Assembly: GCA_037176905.1 (NCBI GenBank)
Contig: JBBBWG010023446.1
Span: 6,839 to 56,289 of the forward strand
Direction of reading: 5' to 3'
From: Azolla pinnata
Lineage: Eukaryota; Streptophyta; Polypodiopsida; Salviniales; Salviniaceae
DNA: 49,451 nt
Below the pieces are notes generated by a model. It was not told the DNA's origin, ran no database searches, and saw only the letters and a list, made by a program, of their open reading frames with translations. Made by a program: the position numbers and the translations under genes. Positions 19,485 through 30,440 of the stretch are shown piece by piece. The first letter of the stretch is position 1, and each line of letters begins with the position of its first letter.

Positions 19485-21912
19485 TTAGTCCACCTCTTCG
19501 ATCTTGGGGCCACCGCTAGATCCAGAGGGAGGAGCACCATACTGAGCTTCATCACCATAGCCACCTGCACCAGCACCGCCCATGGGAATGTCAGCACCTC
19601 CCTGATACATTCGGGCAATGATGGGATTGCAGATGCCCTCGAGCTCTTTCATCTTGTCCTCGAACTCATCGGCTTCAGCCAGCTGGTTGTGCTCTAGCCA
19701 CTGGATCGCCTTCTCCACGGCATCCTCAATCTTCTTCTTGTCTGCAGCATCGAGCTTGCCAGCGATCTTGTCATCGCGAATTGTGTTGCGCATGTTGTAG
19801 GCGTAGTTCTCGAGCGCATTCTTGGCTTCCACCTTCTTCTTGACCTCTTCGTCCTCGGCCTTGTAACGCTCCGCATCCTGCACCATCTTCTCGATCTCTT
19901 CCTTGCTGAGCCGGCCCTTGTCGTTGGTGATGGTGATCTTGTTCTTCTGGCCGGTGGTCTTGTCCTCGGCCGAGACATTGAGGATGCCATTGGCATCGAT
20001 GTCGAAGCAGACAGTGATTTGGGGAACTCCACGAGGGGCAGGGGGAATGCCTGAAAGCTCAAACTTGCCCAGCAAGTTGTTGTCGCGGGTTCGGGTTCTC
20101 TCCCCTTCATAGACTTGGATCAGAACACCAGGCTGGTTATCAGCATAGGTGGAGAAGACCTGCTCCTTCTTGGTGGGGATGGTAGTATTGCGGGGAATCA
20201 GCACTGTCATAACACCGCCAGCAGTTTCCAGGCCAAGGGAGAGTGGAGTGACATCAAGCAAGAGCAGCTCTTGCACCTTCTCGTTGCCTTCCCCGCTGAG
20301 GATCGCAGCTTGCACTGCTGCTCCATAGGCCACCGCCTCATCGGGGTTGATGCTCTTGCACAGCTCCTTGCCGTTGAAGAAATCCTGGAGCAATTGCTGC
20401 ACCTTGGGGATGCGGGTGGATCCGCCCACCAGTACCACATCGTGGATCGTGCTCTTGTCCATCTTGGCATCCCTGAGGCACTTCTCGACGGGCTCCATGC
20501 ACTTGCGGAAGAGGTCCATGTTGAGCTCTTCAAACCTTGCACGGGTGATTGTGGAGTAGAAGTCAATGCCCTCGTAGAGGGAATCGATCTCGATCGTCGT
20601 CTGGGCTGTGGATGAGAGCGTTCGCTTGGCTCGCTCGCAGGCTGTGCGAAGCCTCCTCAGGGCCCTCGCATTGCCCACAATATCCTTCTTGTACTTGCGC
20701 TTGAACTCCTGAACGAAGTGATTCACCATCCGATTGTCGAAATCCTCCCCTCCCAGGTGAGTATCTCCAGCCGTGGCCTTCACCTCGAAGATCCCTTCCT
20801 CGATCGTCAGCAGGGACACATCAAAGGTCCCCCCACCGAGATCGAAGATGAGCACATTCTTCTCACCCGTGCTCGATGTCTTCTTGTCCAATCCGTATGC
20901 TATGGCAGCTGCCGTTGGCTCATTGATAATCCGCAGCACATTCAGCCCCGAGATCACACCCGCATCCTTCGTCGCCTGCCTCTGAGAATCGTTGAAGTAT
21001 GCTGGCACTGTCACCACCGCGTTCTTCACCGATCTTCCCAAGAAGGCCTCAGCTATCTCCTTCATCTTCACCAGCACCATTGAAGAGATCTCTTCTGCTG
21101 CAAACTGCTTCTCCTCACCCTTGTACTGCACCACGATCATCGGCTTATCCCCTGGCCCCGACACTACCTTGAAAGGCCATAGCTTGACATCACTTTGCAC
21201 CGATGCATCTGAGAACCTTCTCCCAATCAGCCTTTTCGCATCTGTAGCCACCAAGCATATAAGATGAGATTATTGAATCTCTGAGGCTATTCAAGAGAAA
21301 AACCGGAGATAAATCCCCTTTAACAAAAAAAAAATCGGGGAATGAATGATTCCCTAGGGAATAGCTCTTGGTCTGCTAGGCCAAGACTTCACAGAATTTT
21401 TAGAAATGAAAAACTACCAGATTTCATAGCCACTACTTGCCAATCAACAAATCAATAGATGCGTTTCCCCGTATCTAACAGAATGGATACGGGGAAATGG
21501 ATGTGTCCCCCAAAATTTTGCATATGACCCCCCCAAAATGGATGTGTCGCCCCATAATTAACAGAAAGACTTTGCATGATATCCCCATTAGATGCCGCTA
21601 TTACCTTCTATTATTCTATATGCAATAATAGAATAAAATGGAAGAAAGATGACACTTCGTAGAAAGAATCGAGCAGGTTGATTTGATCAATAACTTACCA
21701 AAAACGGTGTTGATTGGATTCATGGCGACCTGGTTCTTGGCAGCATCGCCGATGAGCCTTTCCGTGTCTGTGAAGGCGACATAGGAAGGAGTAGTTCGAT
21801 TCCCCTGGTCGTTGGCGATGATCTCAACGCGATCATGTTGCCACACGCCGACGCAGGAATAGGTTGTGCCAAGATCGATTCCGATGGCAGGGCCGTCCTT
21901 GCTGGAAGCCAT
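19485..21912 (-). CDS. HSP70: Cytosolic HSP70 (HSC70-type), intact two-exon gene
   Basis: ATP-driven chaperone of the cytosol and nucleus. Exon 1 is 21912-21699 ([19 protein letters not shown] to NPINTVF, phase 1). Exon 2 is 21241-19485 (from the split Asp of [12 protein letters not shown] to the stop). Together they encode 656 residues, the usual length. The 457-bp intron splits the same Asp codon as in other plant cytosolic HSP70 genes. HSP70 signatures are intact: [22 protein letters not shown] and [17 protein letters not shown]. The C-terminus ends GGPKIEEVD, the EEVD tail that docks TPR co-chaperones such as HOP and marks the cytosolic form; there is no transit peptide or ER signal. The promoter has a TATA box and a perfect heat-shock element, so heat induction is likely. 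It converges with the PPR gene, and a mutated tandem copy lies at 10.4-13.5 kb. Confidence 0.97.
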
Positions 21913-21964
21913 GAAGGAAGAAGCTCTTGGAAAAAACAGACTCAGGCACAGAGGAAGAAAGAAG

Positions 21965-22016
21965 TCTCTAGAGGTTAGAGATCGACGGAACTCTAGAGGT
22001 TAGAGATCGACGGAAT
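21965..22016. repeat. Short direct duplication in the HSP70 5' leader
   Basis: TCTAGAGGTTAGAGATCGAC followed by GGAA occurs twice in tandem (near 21966 and 21992). The pseudogene copy has it once (near 13554), so the duplication arose in unit 2 after the segmental duplication, or was lost in unit 1. Confidence 0.85.
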
Positions 22017-22125
22017 TTCTAAGCTATGGGGAGAGAGAGAGAGCGTTGTTCCTGGAGAACTGTGTTTGCGAGAGATCCGATTTCGAAAGACTGAGATGGT
22101 TTTCGGCGATGGCGATCGAGCAGAG

Positions 22126-22133
22126 CTTTTATA
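22126..22133 (-). promoter_or_regulatory. TATA box of HSP70
   Basis: TATAAAAG on the minus strand, about 215 bp upstream of the start codon. It predicts a transcription start near 22098 and a leader of about 185 nt. Confidence 0.85.
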
Positions 22134-22172
22134 GGAGCGGAGAGATGGAAATTCTGCGGATCCTTCTGGTGG

Positions 22173-22187
22173 GTTCCAGAAGCTTCT
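22173..22187 (-). promoter_or_regulatory. Heat-shock element (perfect three-repeat HSE)
   Basis: GTTCCAGAAGCTTCT contains TTCnnGAAnnTTC with exact spacing, the binding site for trimeric heat-shock factor. It lies 40 bp upstream of the TATA box. The aligned site in the pseudogene (13788) has lost the third repeat. Confidence 0.85.
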
Positions 22188-22439
22188 GGACGCTACGAGA
22201 AAGAACCAAAAAAAAAACAAAAAAACAAATTGGCGGAAAATGGGAAGAAGATTTAAAAAAAAGATTTTAAAAAAAGGGAGGTATTCTTCTTCTGTAGTTT
22301 TACTAAATTTCACGCATGCCCCTCTCCGTTTTCTTCTAATCTAATGCAAAACTCACTCTCTCTTTTTCTTCCTCCGAGCGACCAGAGTTCGAGTCTCGTT
22401 GCCGCCAATCCGGACCGAAGACCTCATTTCACATGATAA

Positions 22440-23205
22440 AAAAATCTGACCTTCTTTGGTTGAGCAAACCTTCGAGTCTGGCCTTCAGGCGTTTTTCTCA
22501 CCTTCGGGTGAAAAATCTGGCTAGAAATCTCGGCTTCAGCCGTTTTGTGACCTTCAGGTGGAAATCTGGCCTTCCGGGCATTTTCAAGTATGGAAATTTG
22601 GCCAGATTCTGGGCTTCGGGTGGGAATCTGGCCAGAATTTGGGCTTCAAGCATTGTGCGATCTTCAGGTGGGGTTGGAATTTGAGTGAAAATACGGCCTT
22701 CGGGCGTTGTATGAGCTTTTCAAGGGTTGTGTGAACCCTTTCTTTGGGTGGGAATTTGGCCTTCAAGGTTTGTATGACCTCTCGTTGAAAATCTGGCCTT
22801 CAGAGTTTGTATAACCTCTCGTTGAAAATTTGGCCTTGTATATGATCGTTAATATGAAAATCTAGCCTTGTATATGATCGTTAATATGAAAATCTGGCCT
22901 TGTATATGATCGTTAACATGAAAATCTGGCCTTTGGGCGCTGTTCGACGTTGTCTAACCTTTAGATGAAATTATGATATTTTGGGTGTTGTCTAACCTTG
23001 CGGTGGAATCTGGCCTTCATGCGTTGTGTGACCTTCAAGTTTGGCCTTCAGGCACTCTGATCTTTGGGTTTGGCCTTTAGGCATTGTGACCTTTAGGCCA
23101 AAATCTGGCCTATGAGCATCGTGAGTGAAAATCTGGCCTTCAAACGTTGTGTGACCTGTGGGTGAAAATCTGGCCTTTGATCATCCTCTTCAATAACTAA
23201 CGATA
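22440..23205. repeat. Degenerate 'TCTGGCCTTC' repeat field
   Basis: At least fifteen loosely spaced units of the form GTGACCTTCAGGTGGAAATC followed by TGGCCTTCGGGCGTT, including three nearly identical 45-bp units (TATATGATCGTTAATATGAA) at 22835-22920. This field forms the right end of duplication unit 2. No open frame of interest. Confidence 0.8.
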
Positions 23206-23747
23206 GGATCTACCAAGGTCACTATCTCTCTCTTCTTCAGCCAAGCCGCGGACTTGACCTAATTTTGCTTACGCTCGTAATCGTTCGACAAGGTTTCGTC
23301 ATACGTACTCCGTCCCCGGCATCGACCTCAATCACTCGTCGATCAAGATTAAATCGCTTGCTTCCATAAACAGCATCGACAGGCCCTCAAGAAAATCCAA
23401 AGAACTCTGTGAATCGCTCCATATTCTACAGCATTACAAACCTCTAAAACATGATATTTTACTTTTTTATAAATATCGGATGATTGTATTTGCAATCGTC
23501 ATCAGACTCCCATAGATGAGTGGAGACACAAACATTATTATACACTTTGTCTCATAGTTTATATTGGCCTAAGCAAACATTTTCTTTCTTTCTTTCTTTC
23601 TTTCTTGTCATTTGCAAACAAGAGCATTTTTGCTTGTTTTGACCAGCCATATGTAAATAGACTTTAAAAGCCTCTGGCTTAGGGCCGTGTGTGAATAGAC
23701 CTTAAAGTCCAAGGAAGCTCTGTTCTGCAGGCTTTCTTCCTTCCTCC
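23206..23747. other. Intergenic, nothing identified
   Basis: No gene or repeat recognised apart from a (TTTC)n tract at 23581-23606. Probably contains the promoter of the SNARE gene. Confidence 0.5.
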
Positions 23748-26465
23748 ATGGCGAACAACAGTGCAGACCCTGTTCTGTTCGGGCTATGGCAACCTCCATC
23801 TCGTTCCAGGTCAGGGCCCCCCGATCACAATCTTCGGTCGCATTTTGTTTCATTTAATCTGAACGTAGAGAAACCCGCCGGAGTTCCTGGTTTCCTGCTT
23901 TCTCTCTCCGTGTGAGGCCTCGATTTAGCCGAGATCGCTGTTTCCATTCGTAGATACATCTGAAGTTGAGGTTTTGATTTCATGTGCGATGACAGTAAGT
24001 GCTGGTAAAAGTTCTGAAACATCATGCGAAGGGCGGTGTGTTGTTTTTCTTTCCAACTGCCGGGTTTTCAAAAGGTTAGGTTTTTGATACGACGAACTCG
24101 ATGCTGGTGGGTGAGAGAAAGTTGAAATTTCGGAGCAGGATAGAAGTGTATATTTTGGTTCAATTGGACGGTGATATGTTGGGAGTTTCTTCTTCATTGA
24201 TAATTGGAATCAATAAGAAAGAAATCAAATGAAAATCTGATGAATGTTAGGAATGGAACAGGAAATTGTGGGAACATGGTTTTTCGAGCAGGGCACAAGT
24301 ATATATTTTTGGTTTACTTGGATAATCATGTGCTGGGAGATTCTTCTTCATTAAGTATCGGAAACAGTAAGAAACAAGTGAAATTAAATTCTGATGAATC
24401 CTTGGGATGCAATAGGGAATTGTGAGAAATTATGATAAATGCCAGGGGAAAAGAGAATGTACGAAGATCCCTTCGCGCAGTGAAGTTAATTTTACATGTA
24501 AAGATTGATTGACCAAAGATTTTTCAGCCTGGTAAAGTAAATGTTTTTCTCACAAATTGATAATCAATAACGTTTGATAACCTATATACGGTGAAAATGT
24601 CTTCGAAAAAGCTGAGTATGAGAAACTTGGTAATCCGTTACATTTGATAACGTATCTGTAGTGAATATGATTCTTAGAAACAGAGGCCGGAAAGTGTGCA
24701 TATTTTCTTTCCAATACAAGGGAGCACCTTACCTTTGGACAAAATTACCAGTGTGCTTCTGAAGTTGGTGAATTCGTGAAGCCAGATAAGAAATTCAAAC
24801 AAGAAAATGGAGCAAGGAAAACCAAACAGCTGGGAATTCAAGTTAATTTTTCGATCAAAAGACTTATGTGAATGCATGGGTGAATTTGTTCTTGAAATGA
24901 GTTGAGGAGGGGCAATTTAACTCTCATGTCCCTATGTGAACCGTAGGACCCCATTTCCATGGATGGAACAATAGTACATCCAAGTGAATGTATTCTTCCA
25001 ACTAAGAAGACTTGTTTGTAGAGAGATTATAGAGGTCTATCTTGTCACGTTTATATAGGTCACCATCTACGTTTTGGTGTGGAAGTCAATTAACCTGTTC
25101 TTTGTTTCATATTAAAACACAATATTGTATTGAAAATATGGCAATCTTTAATTGATTTTCTTTATGTTTGCAGGAAAGAAGAGTTAGTAGATGGGCATAT
25201 TAAGATTGACCAAGGAGCCCTGAGACTTCATTCCTCCAGATATTCGGACAGGTAAGACCTATCAAACCACAATCTGATGATTCTCTTTCATAACGTTGGG
25301 ATTGACACAATGGAGTTTTAAATGTTCCCGTCCTATTGTCTTGAGGGGGTGTAGTAAGAAAAATCTCTTGCAGCAAGGCAGTCAAGAAAATGTGAAAGAA
25401 AACGATAGGACATTGGGAGTTGGCAACTCTGGACTCATCGGGCTGCAAAGACAGATCATGAGAGGTATGTATTCTTTCGATCTAGAGAACCTGATCATAT
25501 CTCCTATATGCCTTTTGTTTTACATATCTCATCATATATGTTGGGTTTACGCTTGATGATTGACAGTCTTCAACTCTGCCTGCACTCATTTTAGAAAATA
25601 GGAACACGAGGTTGATAGTGCATGCAAGAAAGAAATATGAATGATGTCTAATGCAATCATATATATCAGGCTTATACTTGAACAAGCTGGCAATTGACAA
25701 CACATATGTTAGAGGAAAGAAATATGAAAGGTAGAAGTAAAATGCATGTGTTGTCAGAGGAGATGCCACTACTATGAACAGAATGATGGGGAGGCACAAT
25801 CGTAGCAACAGTAGTGTGCAAGTGATATCCAGGGCAAATAATTATGGAATTTAGTATTTTCTGTTTCTTATTATAGATGGGTGAGCAGATAAGTTGTTGT
25901 AGAATAAGATGTGCATATTATCTAAGCTGTAGATTAGATAGTGTGTCTTCATTATCTTTTTTGTCTAGAGTTTCACTATAGTTGATATTTAATCTTCTAC
26001 ATGACGCACAGAACAGGATGACGAACTTGCAAAGCTCCAAGAGGTAGCAGTTAGCACAAAACATATTGCGTTGGCAGTGAATGAAGAATTGGATCTACAT
26101 GCAAGACTTTTGGTAAATGTTTTAAAGCGTTTACGGGCTGGTAACAACAAAACGTTTGTGAAAGTGTCTTGAAACACATTGTTGTTGTATTTTGTTTCAT
26201 AGGATGGACTTGACCAGGATGTGGATGTGACTAGCAATAGGATGAAGGTCAGTAAGAGTATTACATACAGATTTTTGTGCAGACTGTCGTATGGGTTTGA
26301 TATTGATCGCATGAATCTGGCGGGTGGGTGTAGGTTGTCAATCGGCGGCTTGCATTTTTGAGCAAGCAAATGAGCAGTAATTGTTCGTGTGTCTCAACAT
26401 TATTGATGATATTTGTTATCGTCTTGCTCGTAATTGCGATACTTTCTATTCTATGGCACCTGTGA
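23748..26465 (+). CDS. Qc-SNARE related to SYP51/SYP52, N-terminal domain not found
   Basis: Proposed exons: 23748-23809, 25174-25251, 25355-25464, 26012-26112, 26203-26247 and 26334-26465, with consistent phases and a product of 175 residues. The last four are firm. They encode NSGLIGLQRQIMREQDDEL, then STKHIALAVNEELDL, the SNARE helix (DGLDQDVDVTSNRMK), and a tail anchor with the CSC motif (SSNCSCVSTLLMIFVIVLL) ending IWHL-like at the TGA. SYP51/52 act in Golgi-to-vacuole and prevacuolar fusion. Two oddities: the N-terminal Habc bundle of SYP5 (about 90 residues) is not visible, and the zero-layer residue is His where SYP5 has Gln (ELDLH for ELDLQ). The first two exons (MANNSADPVLFGLWQPP...; KEELVDGHIKIDQG) have no homology I recognise and are tentative. 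The third exon could instead begin at 25346. Confidence 0.75.
24130..24430. repeat. Diverged ~150-bp tandem duplication within the first SNARE intron
   Basis: GAGCAGGATAGAAGTGTATA...TTGGGAGTTTCTTCTTCATTGA (from about 24134) recurs as GAGCAGGGCACAAGTATATA...GGGAGATTCTTCTTCATTAA (from about 24283). A smaller 80-bp pair (GATAATCAATAACGTTTGAT / GGTAATCCGTTACATTTGAT) follows at 24559 and 24631. Confidence 0.75.
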
Positions 26466-27489
26466 CCCAACGGCAATTTCAACCGTGGTTGCTTATTGTC
26501 TAAAATCTGCCCATTTGTGACTGGAATTCATTTGTATTCATGCTCCTAAATTTGAATGTAAATAAGCGTTCTCGTGCAAGTGTGCGCATCACGTGTTGAT
26601 TCATTTGTTCTTCTCGGCTAACAATTGTGAACTAATTAGTGTTGCATTGTACTAAATACACCGTATACAAGTTATTATCACAAACTGGGTCATATATATA
26701 TATATATATATATGCAAATTGTAATGTAATGTGTGCAATTTCTAGATTGGGTTGTTTTGGTTTGACATAACTGAGAGGCCTGGAACCGTAATTTTTCCAA
26801 GGTAAGTGAATTTTTTCAACACAAGCATAGGATCTCATTGCATATCTGTTTTATTCTGTGCATCAAAATTCCCTATCCAGTTCAAAAAGAGGAAGCTCTG
26901 AACTTTGAACTCATCTGTGGAAATGGAATCTGCAATCGCAGAAAGAATATATATATATATATATAGGAAGCCAATTGAGTAGCTGTTGTATGATCACTCC
27001 GGTTTCTTATTGTCTGATTGATCTGTGCAAAATGATCTTCCGCTTACGCAAGGTGCATGTGTTTGGAACCCAAACATATGTACCCAAAAGATTGGATAAA
27101 AACAGGGATCAATCACATGGCTCATGCAGGCCCCTGGTTCAAGGCCCCGATCAGCGCAAATCTGTCGAGAAGATCGAATCTCGACTACCTTTGGCTGGTT
27201 ATCAGTTGGTAAGCGCAAGAGCCACATGATGATGACGGTTCCTCAACCGACTTTAACTACCTTTGCGTTGTCGAGGAGCACATGTCTAGAGAGGCATGAA
27301 AACCATTTCCGAAAGAAGCCCAATCGATTCGAGACCCAAATAAGAACCGGAGTTTAGTATAAAGCATGTTATATATATATATATGGATGAGCAAAGCATC
27401 GTTGTGAACCGCTGATCGGCCGTCATCAGTGTTGAAAACATCATCTGCTCATCCTCTCTCTCTCTTTTCTGCAGCAACTTCTCATTGTT
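26466..27489. other. Intergenic between the SNARE and small secreted protein genes
   Basis: Contains short (TA)n runs at 26694-26713, 26948-26966 and 27370-27384. No other gene is recognised. Its right part should hold the promoter of the gene at 27490; CTCTCTCTCT just upstream of the start (27458-27469) resembles a plant pyrimidine patch. Confidence 0.5.
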
Positions 27490-28663
27490 ATGGGGAGTAG
27501 AGTAGTCAATGGGCTGCTCATTCTTCTTCTTCTTTCCACCTCCATCTTCTTCTCCTTCTGTGCTTGTAACATGGAGGACGACAACACTGTGGCAATGATA
27601 AAAGAAGCACACGGAGTGGCGAAACTCGAGCTCACCACTTTGGGTAAGCATCTATCAATCAATCAATCGATCTATCTATCTATCTATATATGGAGGTATC
27701 GATTATTTCCCACAATGTTCTTGTCAAGATCACAAACTCTTAGCTCATGGCGACCATTCACTCACTTAAAGTTGCGATCGAACTGTGCCATTCCGTTCTC
27801 TTCTGTGCTTTCCATGCGAGAAGACATCCTAATCCATTAGTTATTGACGAGAATGGCCAAAGGAAGGCCATGCATGGACCTTAGTTTTAGTTCAAATATC
27901 TGCTTAGCTTCTTCTTTTCCTTTGTTTCACACATCAGGCTCAAAAAAGAGCCGAGGCTAGATTTTTTACTTTTTGCTTTTTGGAATTATCACGTCGTTAG
28001 TTATAATAAGAAATGTCAATTGGACTACAATACGTAACCGTAAGCGTAAAGAGTTGTTAAGGTCTTTGAAGATAATCATGTTCTTGAGGCGGAAGTAGTG
28101 AAGGATATTTTCGGTACAGTTGATTCACACTTTGAGAGACCGGTATGATGAGATTCATGGTTCTTCGGATACCAACATCTAACATTTCATGCCAAATGAA
28201 AAGATAACCTTTTTTATATTATGAATAATGGTGTACCTAGATAAAATTATATAACATTTACGTGGTTATTTTCGCCACCGATAACATACTCTTTGTACAA
28301 GATGTATAACCTTATGGCCTTTTAACTAATAATAATAGGATAAGAAGAGATGAGGCTTGATTTAAAACATGAACACGGTTTTGTTTGACAAACTTATGTA
28401 GTTTTTCTCGTTCTTTACTTTTTTTTTTCTTCTTTCTTCATCATTATCAATTTCTTCTTCTTCTTTTTTTCCTCTGACTAGCATCGTCGAATCAAGTGAG
28501 TGATGCAAAGTCTTCTTCCAAGTGCGGGTCATCGAAGAAATGCAAGTGTAAGAAGATGAGCAAAAAGTTCTTGTCCAAGTGCTCGCACGCGACTACCCAA
28601 GTGGTGAGCTGGAGCCTGTCGGTGCTCATGAGCTCCATCGTCTTCTTCTATCTCTTCTCCTGA
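27490..28663 (+). CDS. Small Cys/Lys-rich secreted or GPI-anchored protein, two exons, unknown family
   Basis: Exon 1 is 27490-27643, exon 2 is 28482-28663, with donor TTGG|GTAAGC and acceptor CTGACTAG|CATCG. The frame closes exactly to 111 residues. The N-terminus is a strong signal peptide (VVNGLLILLLLSTSIFFSF), with cleavage likely near CAC-NMEDD. A short acidic-neutral segment follows, then a Ser/Lys/Cys cluster (SSSKCGSSKKCKCKKMSKKF). The protein ends in a hydrophobic tail (VVSWSLSVLMSSIVFFYLFS) running to the stop codon, as in GPI-anchor signals, with CSHAT as possible omega-site region. I recognise no family. A different frame (28579-28863, 94 codons) overlaps the end of exon 2 and is the less likely product. 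Confidence 0.6.
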
Positions 28664-29650
28664 GAATCGTAGCCAACATGATTGTTGGGATCGTGGAGGG
28701 CAATGACATTGTTGATGATGAGGAAGAAATTTCTAAACATAATCATCATCTTATGGGTAGTAAAGAAGAGCTGATGAATCTCTCCGCTTCTGAAAAAGAG
28801 GGTTTCTCTGGAAGCGACTTTGCGTCGGGGTGTGTGAAAGTAGTGGAGTTTGTGATGAATTGAATTGGAACAAGACAATGGGGGTCCATACAAGGTGAGG
28901 TTAGATCGATCAGAAAAGCGATATACATAACATTGACCACAAAAGATTGCCTTTATAAAGTGAGATAGAGCCCATGTTCTCAAAGGCTTTTTTGATCCAG
29001 AGTCCGATAATATTCAATGTGATTGGTGAAAATCTGATAATCCACTTGAGTTTATCGAGACCTCTACCATAAGAACTTTACTGTAAGTAACATTATTAAT
29101 GTCGTAATATCATTAGCTCCTTTTGAAGTTTTTTATTATGATCTTTTTTAAACAGTGATCCTGCCATTAGTTATAGTGAAGTGTTGTTTAAGGGACTGTA
29201 TGCAACATACAATGCATCCTTGGCATGCAGAGTACTCTTTTTGTTCAATCGAATCGATCGGTTGTGAAACGATTAGTTACACGGCAGAGCACTACTTCCG
29301 GATAACGAAAACAGTGGAGAAATCGTTCCGACTCTTGGTTCGAATGCGAAGCTCAAACCCCAAAGACCACAACAACAACAACAACAAGAGGAAAGGCTCC
29401 AATCAGGACATCTTCCCAAGGATTTCCATCACATTACATCTTTGGGTGGTGAAATCCAGAAGAAGAGGAGACAGAAACTTTTGGAAAGGCAGGGGCCCGA
29501 TTCCGCGCCAAACGCCGCCGCGAGATTTCTCGCCTCTTGCTTCTTTCTTTTCTTCTTCCTTTTGGGAACGAGTTCCGATGAAGGAAGGGAAGAACGAACG
29601 AACGAACGAACAAACAAACGACTAGAAGCGATGAGATTACAACGAGTTCC
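28664..29650. other. Intergenic, no confident gene
   Basis: A plus-strand frame at 29155-29625 is open for 156 codons but has no recognisable domain and runs into low-complexity sequence (NNNNNKRKG; NERTNEQTND). AAC and GAAC microsatellites occur at 29370-29387 and 29592-29618. Confidence 0.5.
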
Positions 29651-29654
29651 TGAT

Positions 29655-29985
29655 CGATCAAATGAATGGATGGATGGATGATGCCCCAACGAATGATGCC
29701 TCCGGTAGTAGAAATCGATCGATCCATCGATCGATTCCAATATGGTTAAAAACACAAGAATGCGCGTAACGTTGCATGAAAGCAATGAATGAATGGGTGA
29801 ATGAATGGATGAATGAATGGGTGAATGAATGGATGAATGGATGGGTGAATGAATGGATGAATGAATGGGTGAATGAATGGATGAATGAATGGGTGAATGA
29901 ATGGATGAATGAATGGGTGAATGACTGGATGAATGAATGGATGGATGGATGGATGGATGGATGGATGGATGGATGGATGCCCAAT
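29655..29985. repeat. GGAT/GAAT tetranucleotide and derived minisatellite array
   Basis: A field of GAATGAATGGATGAATGAAT and GGGTGAATGAATGGATGAAT units ends in an uninterrupted GGAT run (29938-29978). Long open frames on both strands ([13 protein letters not shown] on plus, FIHSFIHPF-type on minus) are by-products of the 4-bp unit having no stop. Confidence 0.95.
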
Positions 29986-29999
29986 CGCCCACATAAATG

Positions 30000-30440
30000 G
30001 GTCGATTTGCATGGCATGCATGCATGTGATCTGTATGCTTGCATGCATGTGGATATGTATGCTTGCATGCATGTGGATGTGCGGATGTGTGTGTACATAG
30101 GTGAATGAATGACTGAATGAATGGATGGATGAGTGCCCAGTTGCCATGCCACATAATGGGTTGATTTGCATGGCATGCATGCATGTGGGCATGTATGGCA
30201 TGCATGTGGACATGCGTGGCATGCATATACATGCATGTGGGGCATGGATGCATGCATATGCATGCATGTGGGGCATGGATGCATGCATATGCATGCATGT
30301 GGGGCATGCATGCATGCATGTGGGGCATGGATGCATGCATATGCATGCATGTGGGGCATGCATGCATGCATGCAAGCGGGCAGGGATGTTATGCATGCAT
30401 GCATGCATGCTTATATGTGCATGTGGGTGTGATGTACGCA
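30000..30440. repeat. CATGCATG (RY-element) array
   Basis: A dense field of CATGCATG, often as GCATGCATGCATGTGGGGCA and ATGGATGCATGCATATGCAT units of 28-44 bp. CATGCA is the RY/Sph element bound by plant B3 factors (ABI3, FUS3, LEC2, VAL). Well over a dozen occurrences fall within about 400 bp, roughly 1.5 kb upstream of the PP2C start codon. The alternating purine-pyrimidine steps would also favour Z-DNA. Confidence 0.92.

Larger units (their letters stand above)
14223..23205. repeat. Segmental duplication, unit 2 (intact)
   Basis: A nearly 9-kb unit carrying the intact PPR gene on the plus strand and the intact HSP70 on the minus strand, convergently arranged. It abuts unit 1 directly at about 14222. 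See the unit 1 entry for the matching landmarks. It lacks the copia insertions of unit 1. Confidence 0.85.

Noticed and set aside
29155..29625. 156-codon plus-strand frame
   Set aside because: No recognisable domain; its second half is low-complexity and runs into microsatellites.
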